The notes beneath the pieces were generated by a model. The model ran no database searches. It was not told the DNA's origin and saw only the letters and a program-made list of their open reading frames with translations. Of a stretch of 64,000 nt of DNA, positions 36,501-43,262 are shown piece by piece. Source of the stretch: Schauerella fraxinea (GTDB lineage Bacteria; Pseudomonadota; Gammaproteobacteria; Burkholderiales; Burkholderiaceae_B); contig JAVDKL010000001.1 in NCBI GenBank assembly GCA_030849965.1, forward strand, positions 1,656,554 through 1,720,553, read 5' to 3'. The position numbers and the translations under genes were made by a program. Numbering within the stretch: position 1 is the first letter of the stretch; each line of letters begins with the position of its first letter.

Positions 36501-38224
36501 TCCTGCGCTTGATGGGTGTGAAGCACATCTATGACTCGCGCGCCTTGACCTATGCCGACGAGATCCTGCGCGCCACCGATGGCCGCGGCGTCGACGTCGT
36601 ACTCAACTCGCTCGCGGGCGAAGCCATCAACCGCAACCTGAATGTGCTCAAGCCCTTCGGGCGTTTCCTGGAACTCGGCAAACGCGACTTCTACGAGAAC
36701 ACCCGCATCGGTTTGCGCCCGTTCCGCAACAACATCAGCTACTTCGGCATCGACGCCGATCAGCTCATGCACGAACGGCCCGCCCTCACGCATCGCCTCT
36801 TTGGCGAAATGATGGCGCTGTTCCAGCAAGGCGTTCTGCACCCGCTGCCCTACCGCGCGTTTGATGCCAACCAAGTGGTCGACGCGTTCCGCTACATGCA
36901 GCAAGCGCGCCAGATTGGCAAGATCGTGGTCACGTACCGCGAGCCCTTGCGCCACGTGGCGCAAGCACGCGCTGCCGCCAAGCCCGCGTTGGCTTTGCAA
37001 AGGGATGCCACCTATCTGGTCACTGGTGGCTTGGGCGGATTCGGCCTGCGCACGGCGCAATGGCTCGTTGAAAAAGGCGCGCGCAACCTCGTACTGCTAA
37101 GCCGATCCGGCCCCGCCAGCGAGGCGGCACAAGCCGCCATCGGCGACTTCGAAGCCGCAGGCGTGAAGGTCCTGGCCGCCGCCTGCGACGTGACCGATCG
37201 CGATGCCGTTGCCGGCCTGCTCGCTCAAGCAGCGCTCACCCTGCCGCCATTGCGCGGCATCGTGCACGCGGCCACCGTGATCGACGACGGCTTGATCCGC
37301 AGCACCGATCTTGCCCAGATCAACAACGTACTGCGCCCGAAGATCGTGGGCGCCACGCACCTGCATCAGCTCACGCTGGATGTGCCGCTCGACTTCTTCG
37401 TGATGTTCTCATCGGCCACCACCTTGTTCGGCAATCCTGGTCAAGGCAATTACGTGGCCGCCAACGGCTGGCTCGAAGCGCTGGCGCAACATCGCCGTGC
37501 CAATGGCCTGGCAGCCACATGCGTACGTTGGGGCGCGATCGATGACGTGGGCTTCTTGGCCCGCAACGAAAAAATCAAGGACGCGCTGCAAGGCCGCATG
37601 GGCGGACATGCCCTGCACTCCAACGTGGCCTTGAGCGCGCTCGAAGACATGATGCTCACGGATGCCTCAGGCCTGGGCGTGCTCGACCTCGACTGGCGCG
37701 CCTTGGCGCGCTTCCTGCCCAGCGCCGAAAGCCTGAAATTCGACGCCCTCGCCCGCCGCAACCGCGGTGGCGAAGGCGACGACGGTGGTGCCGAAGACAT
37801 CGCGCTCATGCTCGAAACGCTGGCACCCGAAGCGCTGCATGAGCGGTTCGTCGACATGCTGAAAAGCGAAGTGGGCGAAATCCTGCGCGTCTCGAACGAC
37901 AAGATCGATGCCGCCTGCTCGCTCTACGACATGGGCCTGGATTCGCTGATGGGTGTGGAATTGGTGGTGGCGCTGGAAAGCCGATTCGGTGTGCGCCTGC
38001 CCGTGATGGCCTTGAGTGAAAGCCCGACGATCAATCGACTGGCGGAACGCATGATCACGATGCTCAGAGGCGACGACGCACCGATCGCGGTGGATGCGCT
38101 CACCGCACAAGCGAACCAGATCGCCGCCCAACATTCTCAAGACGTGAGCCAGGATGAAATTGCACTGCTCACCCAGTCCATCAAATCCGGAACGTCGGCC
38201 TCTACCTCGCGGATGATTCAGTGA
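30521..38224 (+). CDS. wcbR: Fully reducing type I polyketide/fatty acid synthase (WcbR-like)
   Basis: A 2567-residue single-module megasynthase. Domains in order: ketosynthase (Cys 172 in DTACSSS, His 307, His 347), acyltransferase (GHSVGE, Ser 621; YAFHSP suggests malonyl choice), dehydratase (His 922 in DHVVGGATVFPG; Asp 1092), a long middle region (about 1170-1800) with a degenerate methyltransferase-like segment (RVLELGAEGP), enoylreductase (HGAAGGVG at 1961), ketoreductase (TGGLGGFG at 2168; Tyr 2311) and acyl carrier domain (DSL, Ser 2475). No thioesterase. It should make a saturated acyl chain iteratively and leave it on the carrier. The GTGA overlap with the oxoamine synthase gene shows where the chain goes. 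Homologous to wcbR of the Burkholderia pseudomallei capsule cluster. Confidence 0.92.
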   Translation: MSKRVAIIGYSFRFPGTTTSNYWQDLLNGADLVTEVEASRWADDAYLHPAKSQPGTAYTFAAGSIGDVSGFDAAFFGISPREAALMDPQQRVLMELCWEAMEHAGVKPSALRGSDCAVYIGIASADYSYRFADDLSAVDSSIATGNTASIAANRLSYAFDLRGPSMAVDTACSSSLVAFHQACQSILSGESTHAVAGGVSLHLHPYGFITFSKASMLSRSGRCQVFDAAGDGYVRSEGGGLFLLKDYDQAVADGDRIIALVANTSVNTDGKKSGLTVPSADAQIALMRRAYEQAGIDPARIDYLEAHGTGTAVGDPIETRAIGEALGKARPKGDPLPIGSVKSNMGHLEAASGVAGLVKALHCLEHREVPATIGIKTLNPLIEFDAWNIDVVQARRALRATGDLVVGVNSFGFGGANAHVVLLREDSSRAPKVNKLAKTAPIPMVVSGKTADALKAAARDMAAALADSNSAHFYDIAYHAVRRREWHEHRALVFGTNGRDVAKKLADFADDTAVKFSVQSGTAVPNASGPVFIYSGNGSQWAGMGRRLLEDPVFAEAIHEVDALFSAYADYSLENELAGRNGDDRYAFTEIAQPALFAIQVGVTRMLRQRGVTPVAVAGHSVGEVAAAWACGALPLAQAVKVIFHRSRLQGTTKGSGQMTGVGIDGDAVEALIASLKLDAVCVAGRNSSSGSTVAGHPDQLTILESALAKQRTFCKRLDLDYAFHSPAMAEIEADLREALSDISPQAGTIPFYSAVTGEPIKGGELDAEYWWRNIREPVLFQPAVDALVAQGHNVFVEVGPHPVLRSYLNHALKDAALEGQVFVTAARGDDDPARVRAAAGSIMVAGVDTDWSSIFPWVGKHVDLPGYPWQRERHWHPVTQQSLGLLERHNVHPLLGHPLRQHANTWEVRLDTLLHPWLADHVVGGATVFPGTGFAEIALAAALQAHATDVVEIEELEIHAPLLLAEEPSKLLRITVDATDGRIDISAKELNSDEPWTRHASARILQQANAATLTAREPVPAPRDAIVFTGEQHVAMTQAAGLDYGPAFQAIARGYHEADGVVVACLQLPATLAAQQEDAQTALHLHPALLDCTFQLIIQLLADEAAADRGMAFVPAKMGRIIVRAGNAVPHTVRARLLRRAPHSLVAEFELFDAKGVHIAAIRDARFRSIRLRKSAAEHLDFLDYAGTLQPHPLRAQHGAAPIAASTLHEALASAAATAGDLLSGQRYANEVDPLLDSLCARFTIEALRELCSDGAHLSSATVMACRKQGQDAAVLLDRLLARTIEDGMAHATTSGWTILPDGEESPSAEDIWNSLVREYPDYFPAVQAVGRVGLHLTALLRGKIGLDEVRPAHVTPAALAALMQGTDAREHIAKTIARQLRDAQLRTTHRRVRVLELGAEGPVFGVACCNAIDPTRGDYRYVSLDDSLPEAAQRLHERFPDADVMTRSVADDASAPVDLAIVSADFSSLEETRAALEYAGQHLAPDGVLLFSGQHPASWLDFIFGGHAAWWVDSPTKTKVSSAQGIAFWQHELAQTLNTEAKPALGFITDANAGAYVLVGSLATAAATVNATPRAGSAASSATVQAGASWLLLADENGADRDIAVTLLAHLVQAGARARIVAAHDTTAIAAHFSAITMHAKAAVNVVMLAGLNLPQQLAQDTADADALVAQQAERCAHTAGLVQVFERQHVPATLWLITRNAMQSLAFAEVPAQPASQLAALNDAALWAFGRTLMNEASNFRVRLVDLPLDARESKSASTQDVVNALSRELLHPTDEHEVVLTADGSRYAPRLRPQARPVNVAAPTVANDNVRLGFEFPGQLRNLHWEACPSIAPADDELEVEIRATGLNFRDVMYALGLLSDEAIENGFAGPSLGLEFAGVVTRIGANVADYAIGDAVVGFGPTSFSARTLTKASAISHIPAGFSFEAAATIPSTFFTVYYALNHLAHLEAGEKILIHGAAGGVGIAAIQFAQWRGAEIHATAGSPEKRDFLRLMGVKHIYDSRALTYADEILRATDGRGVDVVLNSLAGEAINRNLNVLKPFGRFLELGKRDFYENTRIGLRPFRNNISYFGIDADQLMHERPALTHRLFGEMMALFQQGVLHPLPYRAFDANQVVDAFRYMQQARQIGKIVVTYREPLRHVAQARAAAKPALALQRDATYLVTGGLGGFGLRTAQWLVEKGARNLVLLSRSGPASEAAQAAIGDFEAAGVKVLAAACDVTDRDAVAGLLAQAALTLPPLRGIVHAATVIDDGLIRSTDLAQINNVLRPKIVGATHLHQLTLDVPLDFFVMFSSATTLFGNPGQGNYVAANGWLEALAQHRRANGLAATCVRWGAIDDVGFLARNEKIKDALQGRMGGHALHSNVALSALEDMMLTDASGLGVLDLDWRALARFLPSAESLKFDALARRNRGGEGDDGGAEDIALMLETLAPEALHERFVDMLKSEVGEILRVSNDKIDAACSLYDMGLDSLMGVELVVALESRFGVRLPVMALSESPTINRLAERMITMLRGDDAPIAVDALTAQANQIAAQHSQDVSQDEIALLTQSIKSGTSASTSRMIQ

Positions 38225-39564
38225 ACGACGTTGTATCGCGTAAACCGGGCCTTACGGGCCAGATCAAAGACCGATTGATTCAGCAGGCGCTTGAGCGCAA
38301 ATTGAAGCAAGTGGAAGGCAGCACGCTGCCCGCCGCAGCCCATTCGCCCAAGCCGCAGTCTGCCATCCCGGAGCAGCACTACCGCTTCAGCATGCATCCC
38401 GGCTATCAGCAGTTGCGCATCATCAACGATGGTGCAGCACGACTGGGCGTCTCCAGTCCCTTCTTCAAGCTGCACGACGGCACCGCCGGCGCAGCGACCA
38501 AGATTGCCGGCAAGCGCTACATCAACTACGCCAGCTATAACTATCTCGACATGTCGGGCGACGCCGAAGTGGCGCAAGCCGCCAAAGACGCGATCGACCG
38601 ATACGGCACCTCCGTGTCGGCCAGTCGCCTCGTGTCAGGAGAGCGGCCGATCCATCGTGAACTTGAGCAAGAGTTGGCCCAGCTATATCAGGTTGACGAC
38701 GCCATCACGTTCGTCAGTGGCCACGCCGCAAACGTATCCACGATCGGCCACCTGTTTGGCCCGCGCGATCTCGTGCTCCACGACGAACTGATCCACAACA
38801 GCGTGCTGCAAGGCATTCAATTGTCTGGCGCGCGCCGCCTGCCCTTTGCGCACAACGACTGGGAAGCCGTCGACGTCATCTTGTCGCAACAGCGTCGTAA
38901 CTTCGAACGCGTACTGATCGTGGTCGAAGGCATCTACAGCATGGACGGCGACTACCCCGACCTGCCGCAGTTCGTGGATGTGAAGCGACGCCATCATGCG
39001 TTTCTGATGGTGGATGAAGCCCACTCGCTCGGCGTGATGGGCAAGCGCGGCTACGGTATTCGCGAGCATTTCGGCCTGGCCGGCAAAGATGTCGACATCT
39101 GGATGGGTACGCTCAGCAAATCGCTGGCGGGCTGCGGCGGCTACATCGCCGGCGAGACCGCGCTGGTTGAACATCTCAAGTTTCTGGCGCCAGGCTTTTT
39201 GTATAGCGTGGGCATGCCGCCGTCAGTAGCGGCCTCCGCGCTGGCAGCGCTGCGCAAGATGAAGCGTGAACCGGAACGTGTGGGTTTGCTGCAGGCGCGC
39301 GGGCTTTATTTTCTTGAGCAAGCAAAGGCTGCGGGGATCGATACGGGCACGAGTAAAGGTCTGGCCGTTATCCCTGCCATCGCTGGTAGCTCGCTGAAAG
39401 CGGCCAAGGCGTCCGCAGAATTGTTCAGACACGGCATCAACGTGCAGCCGATTCTTTATCCTGCCGTGCCGGAGAAGGCGGCGCGATTGCGCTTTTTTGT
39501 GTCGTGTCAACACACAGAGAGCGAAATCGCACGAACCGTCGAGTTGTTGACTACGGTGCTTTGA
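38221..39564 (+). CDS. wcbT: Alpha-oxoamine synthase (AONS/SPT-like, WcbT-like)
   Basis: A 447-residue PLP enzyme of the BioF/serine palmitoyltransferase/ALAS family. It has the PLP-binding lysine in GTLSKSLAGCGG (Lys 300), the DEAHSLGVMG aspartate motif and SGHAANVST. It has a roughly 100-residue N-terminal extension relative to BioF. The family condenses an acyl thioester with an amino acid, losing CO2, to give a 2-amino-3-ketone. As it overlaps the PKS gene (GTGA), the PKS carrier-bound acyl chain is the likely acyl donor. It corresponds to wcbT of the B. pseudomallei capsule locus. The amino acid used is unknown. Confidence 0.88.
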   Translation: MNDVVSRKPGLTGQIKDRLIQQALERKLKQVEGSTLPAAAHSPKPQSAIPEQHYRFSMHPGYQQLRIINDGAARLGVSSPFFKLHDGTAGAATKIAGKRYINYASYNYLDMSGDAEVAQAAKDAIDRYGTSVSASRLVSGERPIHRELEQELAQLYQVDDAITFVSGHAANVSTIGHLFGPRDLVLHDELIHNSVLQGIQLSGARRLPFAHNDWEAVDVILSQQRRNFERVLIVVEGIYSMDGDYPDLPQFVDVKRRHHAFLMVDEAHSLGVMGKRGYGIREHFGLAGKDVDIWMGTLSKSLAGCGGYIAGETALVEHLKFLAPGFLYSVGMPPSVAASALAALRKMKREPERVGLLQARGLYFLEQAKAAGIDTGTSKGLAVIPAIAGSSLKAAKASAELFRHGINVQPILYPAVPEKAARLRFFVSCQHTESEIARTVELLTTVL

Positions 39565-39614
39565 CGCTCGCCGTCAGGTGGGGCGCACGTTAGACGTGGC
39601 TGGTAGTGAAGCCG

Positions 39615-41276
39615 CTACGCGGCACTGGGTAGAACGAACAAGCTGTCTTGCCTGGCGAGAAAATGTGACTTAAACCCGGCGGTTGCCAGGAACATCAGAG
39701 GCAGCTGGTGTGCTGCCAATGTGCACGATTTCTCGCTCGGCCGATGGGGTGCGGAAACCGCGAGCTTCGTATTACGCCAGATGAAGTAATCGGTATTTCC
39801 AGCCGGCGTTCCGTACTGGGCGTAAACCTTCGGCATGATCGGCACATGGTCGCCAAAATGACAAAGCGCTGCGGGAGCGTTCAGGCCGTTCAACGTCTCT
39901 TTCAGATGAGCCAGCATGGCATCGTGATTTGCAATGTGCCTGACATAAGCCACGAGATCCTCCGATCCAACTGCTGGTGGCGAAGAGAACAACCGCCCCA
40001 CGTCCACCGCATCGGTTTTTTCCCAATGCAATGGGCCGTGATTTTCCATAGTGATCACGTAAACGAAAAGAGGCTGCGCATTCGCTTCAGCTAGACGCTT
40101 GCGGACGTAGTCGGCTACGGCGACATCGCTCACATAAGGCCCGTATCTCGGCGCTTGTGCAAAAGTCGATAGATCGATGAACTCGTCAAATCCCAAGGCC
40201 GGAAATATACGATCGCGATGATAAAACGATGCCGGATAGGGGTGAACACAAATCGTTCGATAGCCTCTAGTGCGCAAAAACGATGCGATCGACCCCAAGC
40301 CGTCCGCAGCAAGCCGACGGTATGGGCTAAATCGGTGAACGCCCAGAGTTTCGGGATCCAGGCCGCTTAAGACGGAGAATTCCGTGCGCAGCGTGTTCGC
40401 GCCCCACGCGGGTACTCGAAGCTCGCCGCGATGGGCTGATTCGCGGCGCAACGCGTCGTAATTCGCGAACACTTCGGGTCGGATATCCTGAGCCAAGCGA
40501 CGCACATCAAAGAACGACTCACTCTGCACCATTACAAGGTGCGGAGGCATGATGGGGACTGCCAGATTCGAGCTCTCGGTTGAAAATGGGGCATTCGCAC
40601 GTAATGCAACGGTTGGTCTTCGCTCATGCATTCCGTAAAGCCATAGTGCGGCGACCATACCGAGACGACGAAAGTCAGCCTCCGCATCGAAATTCACTAT
40701 GAAGCGCCGTCGCCCGCAGAGCAGACTCATCAGAAGTCCGCCAAGCGCGATCAGCGCACTCAGAAACAAGAATGGTAGCAACGGAATGTTCTCATCAATG
40801 GCAGGCTCATCGAACAAATCGAGAAATGACGCTAACCACAATCCGGCACCTGCGGTGAGCGACTCTTCGAAGAAGGTGCCCGCCCACAACGCGGCGCCAT
40901 AGCCACCGCCTGCTAGCAACGCCCGTCCTACGCCGAAAAACGGTAAGTAAAGACGCGGATGACGAATGGCATCGGAAAAGTATTCGAAATCGGAAAACAC
41001 GAACGGCTCACGAAGCGAGTGGTATTTCGCGTTGTTTACCAATACCAGAACCAGTTGAATCGCCAGTACGTTCAGTGCCCCGAAATAGGGGCGACGGAAG
41101 AGCATCAACTCAAGAGCGAAGAGCAGTGTCCAGACGCCGACGTGAATCCCGGTAGCAGCCACGGGACGGCGCCAGATCGAGTGCGGCCTTGGCCGCAGAC
41201 CCAACTCCAACGCGAAGCTGGCCATTAATCCGGAAACAAAGGGCCAGATCAGAGACTCGCCAAAATCTTCAAGCAC
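39615..41276 (-). CDS. LTA synthase-like membrane protein of the alkaline phosphatase superfamily (WcbQ-like)
   Basis: A 553-residue protein: five or so membrane helices in residues 1-190, then a sulfatase-fold domain. Metal and catalytic motifs resemble lipoteichoic acid synthase and OpgB: MVQSESFFD (metal Glu), GANTLRTEFSVLSG (candidate nucleophile Thr 295), MENHGPLHWEK and FGDHVPI. Such enzymes transfer phosphoglycerol or phosphoethanolamine groups from phospholipids on the outer face of the inner membrane. It overlaps the SDR gene by 8 bp (GTG start) and is the last gene of the kpsC-kpsS operon. It may decorate the capsule or its lipid; substrate unknown. B. pseudomallei wcbQ is the likely counterpart. 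Confidence 0.8.
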   Translation of the reverse strand: MLEDFGESLIWPFVSGLMASFALELGLRPRPHSIWRRPVAATGIHVGVWTLLFALELMLFRRPYFGALNVLAIQLVLVLVNNAKYHSLREPFVFSDFEYFSDAIRHPRLYLPFFGVGRALLAGGGYGAALWAGTFFEESLTAGAGLWLASFLDLFDEPAIDENIPLLPFLFLSALIALGGLLMSLLCGRRRFIVNFDAEADFRRLGMVAALWLYGMHERRPTVALRANAPFSTESSNLAVPIMPPHLVMVQSESFFDVRRLAQDIRPEVFANYDALRRESAHRGELRVPAWGANTLRTEFSVLSGLDPETLGVHRFSPYRRLAADGLGSIASFLRTRGYRTICVHPYPASFYHRDRIFPALGFDEFIDLSTFAQAPRYGPYVSDVAVADYVRKRLAEANAQPLFVYVITMENHGPLHWEKTDAVDVGRLFSSPPAVGSEDLVAYVRHIANHDAMLAHLKETLNGLNAPAALCHFGDHVPIMPKVYAQYGTPAGNTDYFIWRNTKLAVSAPHRPSEKSCTLAAHQLPLMFLATAGFKSHFLARQDSLFVLPSAA

Positions 41277-42045
41277 CGTACTTCATCCTCCGAAGGATAA
41301 AGCTGGACACTGCGGGATGAATGACTGACAACAGCCAACATCCCAGATTCAGTGGAAAGGGGAAGCTGATGCGTGCGCGGTTCTTTGCCACCTTGGAGCG
41401 GATCAAACGAGCCGCATTCTCTGGCGTCATCAAAAAGGGTTTAGGTCCGGGCATCTCGCGGCACATCTTCGAATCGACATACCCAGGCATCACAACGTTG
41501 ATGCGCACACCCTCTGGCGCAAGCCAATCGCGCAAACCTTCACCGTATGCCTTGATCGCAGCTTTGCTTGCGCTATAGCTGGGCGTAATGGGCAGTCCGC
41601 GGTAGGCAGCCAGCGAGCTCATCAACACTATCTGACCCGACCGACGAACGCGCATCGCCGGCAGCACGCCTTGCACCGTCGCGAGCGCTGCCCGGAGATT
41701 GACGTCGAACAACATCTGCACGTCTTCCCAAGACTCTCCATGTGCGCCCGGCCCGATGTCGATGTTGACACCGGCATTGACGAAAACGAGGTCCAAGGAG
41801 ATGCGCTTGGAAGCATCCTCAAGCCAATCAATCAATTCGTCTTGTTTTCGAATATCGAATGCGGCTGTCTCGACGACAGCACCCCGAGCACGGCTCCGTT
41901 CTGCCAAGTCATCGAGCACGTCTTGCCGACGCCCGTGCAACAAGAGCGTGACACCAGGCGCTGCATATTCGAGAGCCAATGCATACCCAATTCCGCCCGT
42001 TGCGCCAGTGATGAGGACGCTAACAGGTCTTTGCATTGACTTCAT
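41269..42045 (-). CDS. Short-chain dehydrogenase/reductase (WcbP-like)
   Basis: A 258-residue SDR with the cofactor motif TGATGGIG, the NAGVN motif and the catalytic Ser-Tyr-Lys (MSSLAAYRGLPITPSYSASK). The C-terminus is hydrophobic (LNLGCWLLSVIHPAVSSFIL), suggesting membrane association as in 3-ketosphinganine reductase-like enzymes. ATGA overlap with kpsS on one side. With an oxoamine synthase in the same locus, reduction of a 2-amino-3-ketone is a reasonable role, but a nucleotide-sugar or lipid function cannot be excluded. Likely counterpart of wcbP. Confidence 0.82.
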   Translation of the reverse strand: MKSMQRPVSVLITGATGGIGYALALEYAAPGVTLLLHGRRQDVLDDLAERSRARGAVVETAAFDIRKQDELIDWLEDASKRISLDLVFVNAGVNIDIGPGAHGESWEDVQMLFDVNLRAALATVQGVLPAMRVRRSGQIVLMSSLAAYRGLPITPSYSASKAAIKAYGEGLRDWLAPEGVRINVVMPGYVDSKMCREMPGPKPFLMTPENAARLIRSKVAKNRARISFPFPLNLGCWLLSVIHPAVSSFILRRMKYGA

Positions 42046-43262
42046 AACAGCGCTTCCAGCGGAGATTTATCGGCAAGGATGGTGGGTACTGCCCGATCAA
42101 CAGCCATCTTTATCCCATCCTTCGTATAAAAGCCGCCATTGAGCTGAGTCGTGTGGATGACAACGTTGCGAAAGTAACGGAGTAAACGGGGATCGGGTGG
42201 CTGGCAATCCAGCCAGAAGGAATCCAACTCGCCTTGAAAAGTCAGACCTTCCATATTGAAAATCGCGTTGCCCAGTGCCATCGTCGGGCACATGTGAACC
42301 AACGCAGATCCCCCTACCGTGCTGTTCACGGTTACCACACCGCGAGCACGGCGAAGAATGTCTGGAAGACTTCCATCCTCAAGATAAACAATGCGGCCGT
42401 CTAGTCCAAACTCTTGCGTCAAACGCCGAACGTTTGCAGCATGATTGACGACGCCGGCATCAAGCGGATGATTTTTGATGACCAGTAAAGAATCTTCGGG
42501 AGCGTGCAGTGCAAAGGAGCGCATCACGAGCGTCAGCATTTCCGCCATATTGGCAAATCGGGAATGAACACGAATCTGCGCGTCGCTATTGAGTTGCAAA
42601 GGGACAAGGTAGAAGGGCTTCTGATTAGCAAGCAATTCATCAACCGTCGCGATAGTCCGTTTCTTTCCCCAAGATACCTTGGCGCCGCGGCGGATGTAAT
42701 AAGCGTACTCAGCAAACGGACCCACAGGCGCATGATGCCGGTAATGACGGTAGAACACAGGATTGGCAATGCCGACGCCGTTGTAGCGGAGATCGTGCCA
42801 GGCACGTAGGAAAAACGATGATTTGAAAGGCTGCCCGTTATCGTACTTCGGTATTTGCTTACCCACGTCCAAGTACCAGTTCGGATCTTTGGGCAGAGAG
42901 GAATAACCATTCACTCCGCCTCGCTCCAGCGTCACCCAGTACGGTCGGAAGTACCCTTCCTCAAAAACATGTATGCGCAAGCCGCGCGACTGTGCGAGCT
43001 CAATTCCAGGACGATGCACAGGTCGTGTGTCGCCAAACACAACAAGGTCCGAGATCCGGCGATCATCGAAGACGTCCGTCATAAAGCGAGGCAATTGTCC
43101 GAGTTGCCCACGAAACGATATCGCATCGCGCCCTTTCCAGTACGCGTTATCGCCCGCAGTGAAATTGACTCGAGAAACGGCTGCACCGGCTGCGCGAACG
43201 CGCGAGGCCAAGTCGGAGAAAAATGGGGAGCAAACCCCTTGCATGAATAGAAAAGAACGCAT
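42042..43262 (-). CDS. kpsS: Capsule polysaccharide biosynthesis protein KpsS-like
   Basis: A 406-residue protein of the KpsS family, beta-Kdo transferases that start the poly-Kdo linker on a phosphatidylglycerol-type lipid for ABC-exported capsules. Family features: MRSFLFMQGVCSPFFSDLA, VFEEGYFRPYWVTLERGGVN, and a GT-B fold with KNHPLD and NSTVGGSALVH. I used the ATG at 43262, which forms TGATG with the kpsC stop; a GTG lies one codon earlier. Second gene of the minus-strand operon. Confidence 0.88.
   Translation of the reverse strand: MRSFLFMQGVCSPFFSDLASRVRAAGAAVSRVNFTAGDNAYWKGRDAISFRGQLGQLPRFMTDVFDDRRISDLVVFGDTRPVHRPGIELAQSRGLRIHVFEEGYFRPYWVTLERGGVNGYSSLPKDPNWYLDVGKQIPKYDNGQPFKSSFFLRAWHDLRYNGVGIANPVFYRHYRHHAPVGPFAEYAYYIRRGAKVSWGKKRTIATVDELLANQKPFYLVPLQLNSDAQIRVHSRFANMAEMLTLVMRSFALHAPEDSLLVIKNHPLDAGVVNHAANVRRLTQEFGLDGRIVYLEDGSLPDILRRARGVVTVNSTVGGSALVHMCPTMALGNAIFNMEGLTFQGELDSFWLDCQPPDPRLLRYFRNVVIHTTQLNGGFYTKDGIKMAVDRAVPTILADKSPLEALL

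Noticed and set aside
35426-37060. 544-codon minus-strand frame opposite the PKS enoylreductase
   Set aside because: Antisense shadow of a conserved domain, no independent evidence.
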